Source: Futiania mangrovi
GTDB lineage: Bacteria > Pseudomonadota > Alphaproteobacteria > Futianiales > Futianiaceae
Direction: 5' to 3'
Assembly: GCF_024158125.1 (NCBI RefSeq)
Contig: NZ_JAMZFT010000003.1
Span: forward strand, 1-64,000
Length of the DNA: 64,000 nt
The position numbers and the translations under genes are program-made. Below the pieces are notes generated by a model, which was not told where the DNA came from, made no database searches, and saw only the letters and a list, made by a program, of their open reading frames with translations. Positions within the stretch are counted from its first letter, which is position 1. Each line of letters opens with the position of its first letter. Shown here one piece after another: positions 14,905 to 22,573 of the stretch.

Positions 14905-16068
14905 TCAGGCCGCGGAGAAGCGCAGCACCTTGATCGCGGCGAAGTCGGTCACGTCGCCGCCCACGCGCTTCGTCGTGTAGAAGAGCACGTGCGGCTTGGC
15001 CGAGAACGGATCGCGCAGCGTGCGCACGTCCCGGTGGTCGACGACCGTGTAGCCCGCCTGGAAATTGCCGAAGGCAATGGCGGGCGCGTCGGCGGCGATG
15101 TCCGGCATCTCCTCGACGATGCGGACCGGGTGGCCCAGGAGCTGGGCCGGCTGGCCCGCCGTCAGCCCCTCGGTCCAGAGGTAATGGCCGTCGGCGTCCT
15201 TCATGCGCCGGACCTGGGCGGCGGTGCGCGAGTTCATCAGGAACGCGGCACCCGACCGGTAGGCCGCAGGCAGCGCATAGACGAGGTCGATGAGGGCATC
15301 CGCCGGGTCGGTGGCGGCGAAGGCGCCCGCGGCACCCGTCGGGACATAGCCGAGGCTGCCCCACGCCCAGGTGTCATTGGCCACGAGCGGATGGTTGAGG
15401 AAGCCGCGCGGCTGGCCCGAGCCGGTGCCGGTGACGAAGGCCGCGTTCTCCGTACGCGAGAAGGCTTCCGCGACGCGGCCCGAGATCCAGCCCTCGACGT
15501 CGAAGGCGGCGTCGTCGAGCAGCTTCTGCGTGGCCTTGGGCATCGCGGAAATCTCGTGCGCCGGGATCGCGATCTTGACGAGCTGGCCGGTCGCGGTCTC
15601 GGGCCGGGCGGCGGTCTCCGCCACCCAGTCGGCGCCGAACGTGCCGACGTCGAACACGAACTCGACGCCCGAGCCCTGCGTCTCGACGACCGAGGCGATG
15701 GAACGGATCGGCGAGGTGGCGGTGAGCTGGGCGCGGATCGTGTCGGAGACGGACGGAGAGACGAGATAGCCCCCCTCTCCGTCCACGCTGGCCGACAGCG
15801 CCTTCAGGTCGAGCGTGCGCAGGTGGCTGTCGTCGCCGCGCCGCAGGTAGTCGGTGAAGGCACGGGCATGGAGCGAGGGCGCGGACTTGGTCTCGGCCGC
15901 GAGCGCCGGACGCTCCATCCGGGCAGCGAGACCGTCGAGGCGGCGCTCCTGGTCCTGGAGGCGCGCGTCGAGCCTGTCGCGGAAGGACTTGAAGCCGTCG
16001 GCGAACTCGCCGAGCGCGGCCTTGACGTCGGACGTGCGCGCGGCACGGGTCTCGTGAGAAGCGGTCAT
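14905..16068 (-). CDS. GTA major capsid protein, HK97 family (g5-like)
   Basis: 387 aa. HK97-fold capsid protein. The N-terminal about 110 residues are a charged helical scaffold (delta) domain (ALGEFADGFKSFRDRLDARLQ), expected to be removed by the g4 protease. The folded part has SVDGEGGYLVSPSVSDTI (about residue 95), then ENAAFVTGTGSGQPRGFL, and ends FYTTKRVGGDVTDFAAIKVLRFSA. The ATG at 16068 with AGGAG upstream is chosen; an in-frame codon at 16107 would overlap g4. No cross-linking chemistry can be asserted from sequence. Confidence 0.95.
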   Translation of the reverse strand: MTASHETRAARTSDVKAALGEFADGFKSFRDRLDARLQDQERRLDGLAARMERPALAAETKSAPSLHARAFTDYLRRGDDSHLRTLDLKALSASVDGEGGYLVSPSVSDTIRAQLTATSPIRSIASVVETQGSGVEFVFDVGTFGADWVAETAARPETATGQLVKIAIPAHEISAMPKATQKLLDDAAFDVEGWISGRVAEAFSRTENAAFVTGTGSGQPRGFLNHPLVANDTWAWGSLGYVPTGAAGAFAATDPADALIDLVYALPAAYRSGAAFLMNSRTAAQVRRMKDADGHYLWTEGLTAGQPAQLLGHPVRIVEEMPDIAADAPAIAFGNFQAGYTVVDHRDVRTLRDPFSAKPHVLFYTTKRVGGDVTDFAAIKVLRFSAA

Positions 16069-16099
16069 GGGTCGGGTCACTCCTTGCAAGGGGGTCAGG

Positions 16100-16648
16100 T
16101 CAGGCAAAGCGGGAGGCGGCGCCGCGCAGTGCGTCGGCGAGGCCGTCGGAATCGTCCGCGGCCGGGACGGCCGGTGGCGGCGCAGGCGGGAACGGCGGCC
16201 AGAGCGGCTGGGCCCTGGCGCCGGGAAGCATCGGGAAGGTCACGAGCGAGATCTCCCACAGGTCGATTTCGAGAAGCCGGCGGCCGCCGCCGGGCAGGCG
16301 TGCGGATTGCGCGGTGCGGAAGCCGATGGACAGACCGTCGAGTGCGCCCGCAGACAGCAGCGCAGCGGCGGAGGCCGCGCGCGGAACCCCGCCGACCAGA
16401 CGGCCGCGGACGCGCAGGCCCCGGCCATCCTCGACAAGCTCTTCCCAGACGCCGATGGGCTCGCCCGGGTCGTGCTGCCAGAGAAAGCGGATGGCCTGGG
16501 CGGGCCGGCGGGCAAGCGAAGCCGCGAACGCGCCCGGCGCGACGACGTCGCCGGAGTCGTCGGCAACGTCGAACAGGGAGGCGTGCCCCGAGATGACGCC
16601 GTCGGCGAGGCAGCCTGCGTCGATACGGGTGAACTTGGTTTCCAGCAT
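16100..16648 (-). CDS. GTA prohead protease, HK97 family (g4-like)
   Basis: 182 aa. Serine protease that matures the capsid. Motifs are ISGHASLFDVADDSGDVV, GAFAASL, IRFLWQHDPGEPIGVWEEL (His of the catalytic pair in the WQHD segment) and ALDGLSIGF (Ser in LSIG). The C-terminal tail is proline/alanine-rich, as in RcGTA. I start at the ATG 16648, which has GGAG eight bases upstream. The ATG at 16666, which overlaps the g3.5 stop as ATGA, would add six residues and is a real alternative. Confidence 0.92.
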   Translation of the reverse strand: MLETKFTRIDAGCLADGVISGHASLFDVADDSGDVVAPGAFAASLARRPAQAIRFLWQHDPGEPIGVWEELVEDGRGLRVRGRLVGGVPRAASAAALLSAGALDGLSIGFRTAQSARLPGGGRRLLEIDLWEISLVTFPMLPGARAQPLWPPFPPAPPPAVPAADDSDGLADALRGAASRFA

Positions 16649-16662
16649 TGCGGAAGCTCCGG

Positions 16663-16863
16663 TCATGGAAGCCGGTCGAGCAGAAGGGCGCCCGCCGCGC
16701 TGATCGCCGAACCGGCGACCGCGACGGTGAGCCACCACCATTGCTCTCCCAGGCGGGTGATCTGGCGGTCGAGGCGGGTCAGCGCGTCGTCGACGCGCAC
16801 CCAGCGCTCGGCAACGACCGCCTCGTGCGCGGCGAGCCGCGCTTCGAGGGACGTGGTTGTCAT
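16663..16863 (-). CDS. GTA head-formation protein (g3.5-like)
   Basis: 66 aa. Small protein with a helical N-terminus (LEARLAAHEAVVAERWVRVDDALTRLD in pieces, residues 6-32) and a single C-terminal membrane helix (about 43-62, WWLTVAVAGSAISAAGALLL). Matches in size, topology and position the GTA protein between portal and protease required for head formation in Rhodobacter. The ATG at 16863 lies 118 bp from the divergent plus-strand gene. Its stop overlaps a possible protease start. Confidence 0.78.
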   Translation of the reverse strand: MTTTSLEARLAAHEAVVAERWVRVDDALTRLDRQITRLGEQWWWLTVAVAGSAISAAGALLLDRLP

Positions 16864-16980
16864 GGAAGAACGCTCCGGCAGGTCCGGGAGTGGTGCGCCG
16901 CAGCGCAACCGACGGTAGTGGCAATTAACCGTCTGCTTACCAGCCCCGTTTACGATGGATTTCAATCGAGAGGTGAAGCC

Positions 16981-17364
16981 ATGAAACAGCTTTCGCGTCA
17001 GATGCCGATCCGGATCGCAGCCGCCAGCCTGGCGGCAGCCATCCCCCTCCCCGCTGCAGCCAGCCTTTACGAGGGCCGCGGCCTTCCGATCGCGCCAGGG
17101 GTGATGGCGCTGCATGGATGGATGCTGCCGGCGATGACATTCGCGGCGGTCTTCGCCTTCATCCTCGGTATCGGATGGGGCGTCCTCTACGTGCGCACGC
17201 GCAGGCAGATGCGGAACGCCGCAACGCAGGCGCACCGCCTCGTTCCGCGCGCAGGCAGGCCCATGCCGTCTGCCGCCGAGGGGCGCGTGAAACAGCGGCT
17301 CGTCCAGGTCCGTCAGGACCGCCCCAGAGCGGGTAGCCCCAGCATGCACGACATGCTCGGCTGA
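16981..17364 (+). CDS. Hypothetical membrane protein, antisense insertion between g3 and g3.5
   Basis: 127 aa. The N-terminus carries a signal-like segment (RIAAASLAAAIPLPAAASL), then a second hydrophobic helix (about 41-62, LHGWMLPAMTFAAVFAFILGIGW, spanning fewer than 25 residues), and a basic cytoplasmic tail of about 60 residues rich in Arg and Gln. GAGAGGTGA precedes the ATG. I do not recognise a family. It is encoded against the GTA direction between portal and g3.5, which are normally adjacent, and ends 11 bp before the portal stop. Function is unknown. Confidence 0.7.
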   Translation: MKQLSRQMPIRIAAASLAAAIPLPAAASLYEGRGLPIAPGVMALHGWMLPAMTFAAVFAFILGIGWGVLYVRTRRQMRNAATQAHRLVPRAGRPMPSAAEGRVKQRLVQVRQDRPRAGSPSMHDMLG

Positions 17365-17375
17365 CGCGGAGCGGC

Positions 17376-18602
17376 TCAGCCCGGAGGGGCGTCGCCGCCC
17401 TCGACCGGCGGATAACCGAGGGCTGCACGCTTCTCGTTCACCGTCAGCACGTCCGCCGCGTGCACCCGCGACCAGAGGGCGTCGCGCTCGGGCAGGAGCG
17501 CCGGGATCGCATCGCGGTCGACGGCGAGACGCACGTCCGCCCCGAATCGCGGCGCGAGCCAGCGGCTGAGCGCGGCGGCGGTCTTCTCCATCAGCGGCAG
17601 GACGGTCTGGCGCGCGAAGGCGCGGTTCGCCTCCTGATAGTTCGCGTAGGTGTTGTCGCCCGGAAGCCCCAACAGCATCGGCGGCACGCCGAAAGCCAGC
17701 GCGATATCGCGGGCGGCGGCGTTGCGCGCCTCGATGAATTCCATGTCCGAGGGCGAGAAGCCCATCGGCTTCCAGTCGAGACCGCCCTCGAGCAGCATCG
17801 GCCGCCCGGCGTTGGCCGCACCGGTGTAGTGGTCCGCAAGCTCGGTCTTCAGGCGATCGAACTGCTCCGGCGTGAGGTTGGGCGCGCCGCCCGTGCCCTC
17901 GTAGACGAGCGCGCCGGACGGCCGGGCCGCATTGTCGAGCAACGCCTTCACCCAGTTCGACGTCGCGTTGTGGATGTCGACGGCACGGGCCGCGGCCTCC
18001 AGCGGGGAAAGCCCGTAGTGGTCATCCGTCGGGTGATGCAGGCGCAGGTGCAGGACCGCGCCCTCGGGCCCGCCCGGAAACCGGTGCGTGCGCCCGCCCA
18101 CCGTGTAGTCGTAGGCGGCAGGCCAGCCGTCCGGCCCGGGGACGACCTTCACCCGGTCGGCGCGGAGCACGTGAAGCTCCGCCACGCGGGGGCCGTCGCG
18201 GCCCGGCACGCTCACGGCCTCGAGCCATCCATTGCCCGAGAGCATCAGCGAGACGTGCAGGGCGGCCAGCATCTCCGACCCGCCCTGCGCCGGGTTCGGG
18301 CGGCGAAGAAGGTCGAGAAGCGGGTGCGTATCGAGGCGCTGGCCATCCGCGAGGACGACCCAGGGCAACATCGACACGGCGTCGGAAAGAAGCCGCACGC
18401 AGCGGTGCACTACCGGGTTCGCGGCGTAGCCTTCGCGCGCAAGGACAGCGTAGTCGCGCGGGCTCCAGACAGCGCGCCCCCCGCCCGAGAAGGCGATGAG
18501 CGGGCCGGCGGCGGACGCCTTGACCTGCGGCGGGGAGAGCGTGGCCGGCACAGCCGGGAGGGAGGCCGGCGCGGCACGCCGGCGGCGGAACAGGGACAAC
18601 AT
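17376..18602 (-). CDS. GTA portal protein, HK97 family (g3-like)
   Basis: 408 aa. Forms the dodecameric DNA portal at one capsid vertex. Motifs are NPVVHRCVRLLSDAVSMLPW near residue 60, HPLLDLLRRPNPAQGG, SGNGWLEAV, YGLSPLEAA and the C-terminal AFGVPPMLLGLPGDNTYANYQEANR region (written here in part), all standard for HK97 portals. The ATG at 18602 is used because GGAGG lies about 11 nt upstream; a frame open to 18944 has no conserved residues. In RcGTA the portal follows terL directly. Here terL lies about 4 kb away, across the polyamine and toxin-antitoxin genes. Confidence 0.95.
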   Translation of the reverse strand: MLSLFRRRRAAPASLPAVPATLSPPQVKASAAGPLIAFSGGGRAVWSPRDYAVLAREGYAANPVVHRCVRLLSDAVSMLPWVVLADGQRLDTHPLLDLLRRPNPAQGGSEMLAALHVSLMLSGNGWLEAVSVPGRDGPRVAELHVLRADRVKVVPGPDGWPAAYDYTVGGRTHRFPGGPEGAVLHLRLHHPTDDHYGLSPLEAAARAVDIHNATSNWVKALLDNAARPSGALVYEGTGGAPNLTPEQFDRLKTELADHYTGAANAGRPMLLEGGLDWKPMGFSPSDMEFIEARNAAARDIALAFGVPPMLLGLPGDNTYANYQEANRAFARQTVLPLMEKTAAALSRWLAPRFGADVRLAVDRDAIPALLPERDALWSRVHAADVLTVNEKRAALGYPPVEGGDAPPG

Positions 18603-18986
18603 CGGATGGGAACCTCCGGAAGGCAGCCGCCGCCAGGCCCCCGCGCGCGGCGGGAGACAAGGCGGCGGCGCCGCGGGCGGATGGAAACGGAGAGAGGTGT
18701 GCGTCGCGGCCGCCTTCTTGCGACCGTTCCCGACTCTACCCCGGCCAGAGCGCGCGGGGATAAGTTTTTGCACCCCACCGGCGCAGACGCCGCCCAAGGG
18801 TCTGAAATCGCGCAGAAACTGTCTTCGGAAACGTCTGTTAAGCCCTTGGAAGGTCAAAGATTTGTCATAATCAGAAATAATCAGGCAAAACCGCAAAAAG
18901 GGTTTGCATCGCACCCCCCCAACCATTATATCCGCGCGTCTCAATCCGGTACGTCCGGGTCACATCTACTGGTTGGGGAGGACGAG
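18603..18986. promoter_or_regulatory. Divergent control region between portal and speD
   Basis: 384 bp without a gene, with a strikingly A/T-richer core at about 18830-18935. The direct repeat ATAATCAG occurs at 18867-18874 and 18877-18884, exactly one helical turn apart, as in tandem operator half-sites. A sigma70-like promoter for speD is possible, with TTGCAT at 18904-18909 and TTATAT at 18926-18931 (16-bp spacer). The portal half of the GTA must have its promoter here too, because terL no longer reads into it; I could not assign that promoter. Confidence 0.5.
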
Positions 18987-19490
18987 ATGTCTGAAGCTCA
19001 CGCCCTCTTCCAATTGGGGATGGACTTGGGGGCTCAGCATCGCGACCAGAGGCCAAGCACCGCCCAAACGGAAGACAACATCGAGATCAACACCGGCGTC
19101 ACGTCGTCGGACACGAGATACGACCATTTCATCGTCAAGAACGGTGTCCGCTGCGCCGGGACCCATCTCATCATCGACCTGCTCGATGGAGAGGGGCTCG
19201 ACAATCTCGAACTGATGGAGTCGGTGCTGCGCGATTGCGTCACCGAGGCCGGCGCCACGCTGTTGCATATCCACCTGCATCACTTCACGCCGAACGGCGG
19301 CATCTCCGGTGTCGCGGTGCTGGCGGAAAGCCACATCTCGGTCCACTCGTGGCCGGAGAACGGCTTTGCTGCCTTCGACGTGTTCATGTGCGGCGAGGCA
19401 AAGCCCGAAGTGTGCGTGGAGATCCTGCGCAAGGCGTTCAACGCCAAGCGGGTCGTGGTGAGCGAGCACCTGCGGGGCCGCGGGGCATGA
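18987..19490 (+). CDS. speD: S-adenosylmethionine decarboxylase proenzyme
   Basis: 167 aa. Decarboxylates S-adenosylmethionine, providing the aminopropyl donor for spermidine; pyruvoyl enzyme, cytosolic. The self-cleavage site is Glu114-Ser115 in AESHISVHSWPE, where Ser becomes the pyruvoyl group. His120 and Cys135 (FDVFMCGEA) fit the processing and catalytic residues of the small prokaryotic class. The ATG at 18987 has a strong GGGGAGGA. About 40 N-terminal residues precede the conserved core. The stop overlaps the speE start (ATGA), so the two are coupled. Confidence 0.95.
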   Translation: MSEAHALFQLGMDLGAQHRDQRPSTAQTEDNIEINTGVTSSDTRYDHFIVKNGVRCAGTHLIIDLLDGEGLDNLELMESVLRDCVTEAGATLLHIHLHHFTPNGGISGVAVLAESHISVHSWPENGFAAFDVFMCGEAKPEVCVEILRKAFNAKRVVVSEHLRGRGA

Positions 19491-20374
19491 GCGCCCGGGG
19501 GCGCGTGCCGCGGCCCGGGGACTGGAGATCGGAAACGCTCTACGACGACGTCGAGGTCTCCTTCCGCGCGGACCGCGTTCTCTTCGAGGACAAGACCGAG
19601 CATCAGGATCTCGTCCTCTTCGAGAACGCGCGGTTCGGCCGGGTGCTGATGCTCGACGGCGTGACCCAGGTCACGACGGCGGACGAGTTCGTCTATCACG
19701 AGATGATGGCGCACACGCCGATCCTCGCGCACGGGAACGCGAAACGCGTGCTCGTGATCGGGGGCGGCGACGGCGGCACAATCCGCGAGGTGCTGCGGCA
19801 CGAGAGCGTGGAACACTGCACCCTGGTCGAGATCGACGAGGGCGTGGTCACCTTCTCGAAGAAGTACCTGGCGGAGATCTCGGACGGTGCGTTCGACGAT
19901 CCGCGGCTGACGCTGGCGATCGCCGACGGGGCAAGGTTCGTGGCCGAGACGGAGGAGCGGTTCGACGTCATAATCGTCGATTCGACCGATCCGCATGGTC
20001 CCGGCGCGGTCTTGTTCTCCAAGGCGTTCTACCGGAACTGCCAGCGGACGCTGACGCCCGGCGGCGTGATGGTGACGCAGAACGGCGTGCCGTTCACGCA
20101 GGCTGCGGAACTGAAGGACTCCGTCCGGCACTTCCGCGATCTGTTCGGGGATGGCACCTGTTTCATCTGCACCGTGCCCACCTATGTCTGGGGCCAGATG
20201 GCGCTGGGCTGGGCGAGCGACAATGCCGCGTTGCGCGAGGTGCCCGTCGAGACGCTGAAGGCACGGTTCGAGGCGGCGGGCCTGAACGGCCGGACGCGCT
20301 ACTACACGCCCGAGGTGCACAAGGGCGCATTTGCCCTGCCGCCCTACATCGGGACGCTGCTCGACGACCTCTGA
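19487..20374 (+). CDS. speE: Spermidine synthase (polyamine aminopropyltransferase)
   Basis: 295 aa. Transfers the aminopropyl group of decarboxylated SAM to putrescine. The Rossmann-like core has LVIGGGDGGTIREVL (about 88-102), VEIDEGVV and the active-site region IIVDSTDPHGPG; an N-terminal beta domain contains KTEHQDLVLFEN and LDGVTQVTTADEFVYHEM. This matches SpeE in length. The start is fixed by the 4-bp overlap with speD. Together with the downstream decarboxylase it completes ornithine to spermidine. Confidence 0.96.
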   Translation: MSARGRVPRPGDWRSETLYDDVEVSFRADRVLFEDKTEHQDLVLFENARFGRVLMLDGVTQVTTADEFVYHEMMAHTPILAHGNAKRVLVIGGGDGGTIREVLRHESVEHCTLVEIDEGVVTFSKKYLAEISDGAFDDPRLTLAIADGARFVAETEERFDVIIVDSTDPHGPGAVLFSKAFYRNCQRTLTPGGVMVTQNGVPFTQAAELKDSVRHFRDLFGDGTCFICTVPTYVWGQMALGWASDNAALREVPVETLKARFEAAGLNGRTRYYTPEVHKGAFALPPYIGTLLDDL

Positions 20375-20496
20375 CAGCGCCGCCAGGGCCCTGAAAGGAC
20401 GTCACACCCGCGTGCGAGGGTGTGGCGCAGTTTCGCATCCACCAAAGCCGGCCTTGTCCGGCACCTGGGTTTTCCGTTCTCCCGGAGGAGACGCCG
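20375..20496 (+). promoter_or_regulatory. Structured leader of the ornithine decarboxylase gene
   Basis: The 122-nt gap before the decarboxylase contains a hairpin with arms CACACCC (20403-20409) and GGGTGTG (20418-20424) and a second GCCGG/CCGGC stem near 20448-20461. Alphaproteobacterial ornithine decarboxylase genes are known to carry the speF leader RNA at this position. I infer, but cannot prove without a covariance search, that this is a member. Confidence 0.45.
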
Positions 20497-21678
20497 ATGG
20501 ACCGTTACGCCACCACCGACGACGCGATCGCCGACCTGCAACCGGCAGCCCCCGTCTATTGCTTCCGCCCGCAGGAAGCGGCCAAGGCCGCGCGGACGTT
20601 CCTCGCCCAGTTTCCGGGAACGGTTGCCTATGCGGTGAAGACGAACCCCGACCCGATCGTGCTGACCGCCGTTGCGCACGCAGGGCTGGAGGCGTTCGAC
20701 GTCGCCTCCATCGCCGAGATGCGGGCAGTCCGCGCCATCTCGCCGAAGGCGGAGCTGTTCTACATGCATCCGGTCAAGAGCCGGCCGGAGGTCGTTGCGG
20801 CGCTGCAGTCCTATGGCGTGCGGTCGCTGTCGCTCGACCACCGGGCGGAACTGGAGAAGATCCTCGACGTGGCGAAGGCCGCCGAGATCGACCCGAGCGA
20901 ACTGACGCTGTTCGTACGGCTGGCGACGCAGTCGAGCGCGGCCTACGAGCTGTCGAAGAAGTTCGGCGCCGACACGCGGGAGGCCGCGGCACTACTGAAG
21001 GCGATCGCGAAGGCCGGCGCGAAGGCGGCGCTGTGCTTCCACGTCGGCTCGCAGTCCGAAGGCGGCGCGGCGTTCGAGGCGGCGGTGGCGCGCGCCGCCG
21101 CCGTGCGGGACGCGGCTGGCGTGCCGCTGGCGGCGCTGTCGGTCGGCGGCGGCTTCCCCGCCCCTTACGCCGACGGTCTGCCGGAGCCCCTGGAGCGCAT
21201 CCTCGACCGCGTCGTGGCGGCGGTGCGCACCCACGGGTTCGGCGGCGTGCGCCTGATCGCGGAGCCGGGCCGGGCCATCGCCGCGGCGGCCCTGTCGGTC
21301 GTCGTGCAGGTGACGCTGCGCAAGGGAAAGCGCCTGCACATCAACGATGGCGTCTGGGGCACGCTGAGCGATGCGTGGACCGGCAAGCTCTCCCTGCCCG
21401 TCCGCCTGATCCGGGGCGCGCACCTGCCGCGCCGCAAGCTGGCGGAAGACATGGCGCCTGAGGCCTTCCGGATCATGGGCGCGACGTGCGATTCCGTCGA
21501 CATCCTGCCCAAGCCCTTCCTGCTGCCCCCCGATGTGGACGAGGGCGACTGGATCGAGGTTGGCCAGGTCGGCGCCTACTCGCTGTCGCTGCGCACCTGG
21601 TTCAACGGCTTCTACCCGAACGACTTCGTCGAGATCGAGGGCGCGTTCGGCGCAGAGGCAGCACGCAAGGCGGCGTGA
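20497..21678 (+). CDS. Type III PLP-dependent decarboxylase (ornithine decarboxylase type)
   Basis: 393 aa. Fold-III (alanine-racemase-like) basic amino-acid decarboxylase, most likely ornithine to putrescine. The PLP lysine is Lys48 in AYAVKTNPD; FHVGSQ (about 181), the phosphate-binding SVGGGFP (about 215) and EPGRA (256) bind PLP; CDSVD (331-335) carries the catalytic Cys. The ATG at 20497 follows CGGAGGAG. Substrate (ornithine, lysine or carboxynorspermidine) is not certain from sequence, but linkage to speD and speE favours ornithine. It converges with the antitoxin gene, and a palindrome covers both stops. Confidence 0.9.
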   Translation: MDRYATTDDAIADLQPAAPVYCFRPQEAAKAARTFLAQFPGTVAYAVKTNPDPIVLTAVAHAGLEAFDVASIAEMRAVRAISPKAELFYMHPVKSRPEVVAALQSYGVRSLSLDHRAELEKILDVAKAAEIDPSELTLFVRLATQSSAAYELSKKFGADTREAAALLKAIAKAGAKAALCFHVGSQSEGGAAFEAAVARAAAVRDAAGVPLAALSVGGGFPAPYADGLPEPLERILDRVVAAVRTHGFGGVRLIAEPGRAIAAAALSVVVQVTLRKGKRLHINDGVWGTLSDAWTGKLSLPVRLIRGAHLPRRKLAEDMAPEAFRIMGATCDSVDILPKPFLLPPDVDEGDWIEVGQVGAYSLSLRTWFNGFYPNDFVEIEGAFGAEAARKAA

Positions 21679-21691
21679 GGCCGCCTCACGC
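21673..21691. terminator. Palindrome spanning the convergent stop codons
   Basis: Nine-base arms GCGTGAGGC and GCCTCACGC around a single central base. The plus-strand decarboxylase stop and the minus-strand antitoxin stop both lie inside it. It may act as a bidirectional transcript end, although no T-run follows. Confidence 0.4.
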
Positions 21692-22159
21692 AGCCAGCGG
21701 CCGGTAATCATCCGGGTTCGAGCCGTCGATCCGGATCGGATGTTCGACCGCCGATTTCACGACGCGCGCGGACATCTGCGGCACGGTATCCACGCGCAGA
21801 AGCTCCAGCTTCTCGACCGCGAGGAAGCGCAGCACCACCTCCGCGTTGTCGTCGATGTCGGTTTCCGCCCGCTCCCACCGGCTGATCTCGAGCGGCTGGC
21901 GGTGGACGATCCGCGCAAGCTCGGCCTGCGTCATGCCCATCTCGGTCCGTAGGAAACGCAGCTCGGACCCGCTCATCTTCTGCGGCAGTGCGACGATGGC
22001 CTCGGCAATCGCCCGGTGAAGCTGGTTGATGTTCGGGATCGCGTAACAGGCTTCACCGGAATCGTCGGTGCATGGGCTCAGCCCTTCGATGAACACGTTC
22101 TCCAGTCCTGACTCCAGGTATTGGTAAACGGGAGACTTGCTGTCAGTTTCGCGGTTCAT
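21686..22159 (-). CDS. XRE/MqsA-type helix-turn-helix antitoxin-like protein
   Basis: 157 aa. The C-terminal half is an XRE helix-turn-helix: LRFLRTEMGMTQAELARIVH then QPLEISRWERAETDI (about 65-105), a layout also seen in the DNA-binding domain of MqsA-type antitoxins. The N-terminal 60 residues contain CTDDSGEACYAIPNINQLH and may bind the partner; a full zinc site is not evident. It overlaps the 3' end of the DUF4258 gene by 17 bp, toxin-first as in MqsRA. It likely represses the operon through the palindromes at 22507-22540. The call as antitoxin is an inference from architecture and pairing. Confidence 0.75.
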   Translation of the reverse strand: MNRETDSKSPVYQYLESGLENVFIEGLSPCTDDSGEACYAIPNINQLHRAIAEAIVALPQKMSGSELRFLRTEMGMTQAELARIVHRQPLEISRWERAETDIDDNAEVVLRFLAVEKLELLRVDTVPQMSARVVKSAVEHPIRIDGSNPDDYRPLAA

Positions 22160-22472
22160 CTTTCCACATCACCGTTACGATCTTGAGCCCGACCGTCCCA
22201 ACGTCCGGGACGACGACGACGCGCACAGTACGTGCGCCGGAATTCGGAGTCGGGGATTCCATCGCATACTTGAAAAGCCCATGGCGGGTGGATGGCTCCG
22301 CCTCCTCGTACACAAAGCCGCGCTTCAGGACATGAAGCACGTCGCTCATGATCAGGTTGCGCTCCAGCAAACGGTCGCGGGCATGCCCGGTCCAATAGAG
22401 CGTCATCTCCCGGCGAACCGCGATCTGACGGATGTGCCGAGTAGCATCAGCAGGCGTCCAGGGGACCGGCAT
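22143..22472 (-). CDS. DUF4258 family protein (putative toxin)
   Basis: 109 aa from the ATG at 22472. DUF4258 proteins are small, often RelE/MqsR-like partners of HTH antitoxins. Visible family traits are YWTGHARDRLLERNLIMSDV (about 24-43), FVYEEAEPSTRHGLFKYAM and a C-terminal strand pair ending TVGLKIVTVMWKDE. The arrangement, a basic small protein followed by an overlapping HTH gene with an upstream operator palindrome, is that of a type II toxin-antitoxin operon. Toxicity and target (probably mRNA) are not shown by the sequence. Confidence 0.75.
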   Translation of the reverse strand: MPVPWTPADATRHIRQIAVRREMTLYWTGHARDRLLERNLIMSDVLHVLKRGFVYEEAEPSTRHGLFKYAMESPTPNSGARTVRVVVVPDVGTVGLKIVTVMWKDEPRN

Positions 22473-22506
22473 ACGCAACCATCATCCGTTCCTACATCCC
22501 AGGAAC

Positions 22507-22540
22507 AACTTATCACCATGATAAGTTCATAACAAGTTAT
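22507..22540. promoter_or_regulatory. Operator-like palindromes upstream of the toxin-antitoxin pair
   Basis: Two dyads in an A/T-rich island. The first (22507-22527) has nine-base arms AACTTATCA and TGATAAGTT with a 3-bp centre. The second (22529-22540) has arms ATAAC and GTTAT with a 2-bp centre. Their position 35-68 bp upstream of the toxin start fits autoregulation by the XRE protein. Confidence 0.75.
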
Positions 22541-22573
22541 CTTCCCGCACCTCCCTGCATCGGGGACGCCCCC

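Noticed and set aside
22143-22472. Claim of a proven RelE-family toxin
   Set aside because: DUF4258 resemblance and pairing support a putative toxin only. Catalytic residues of RelE could not be assigned with confidence.
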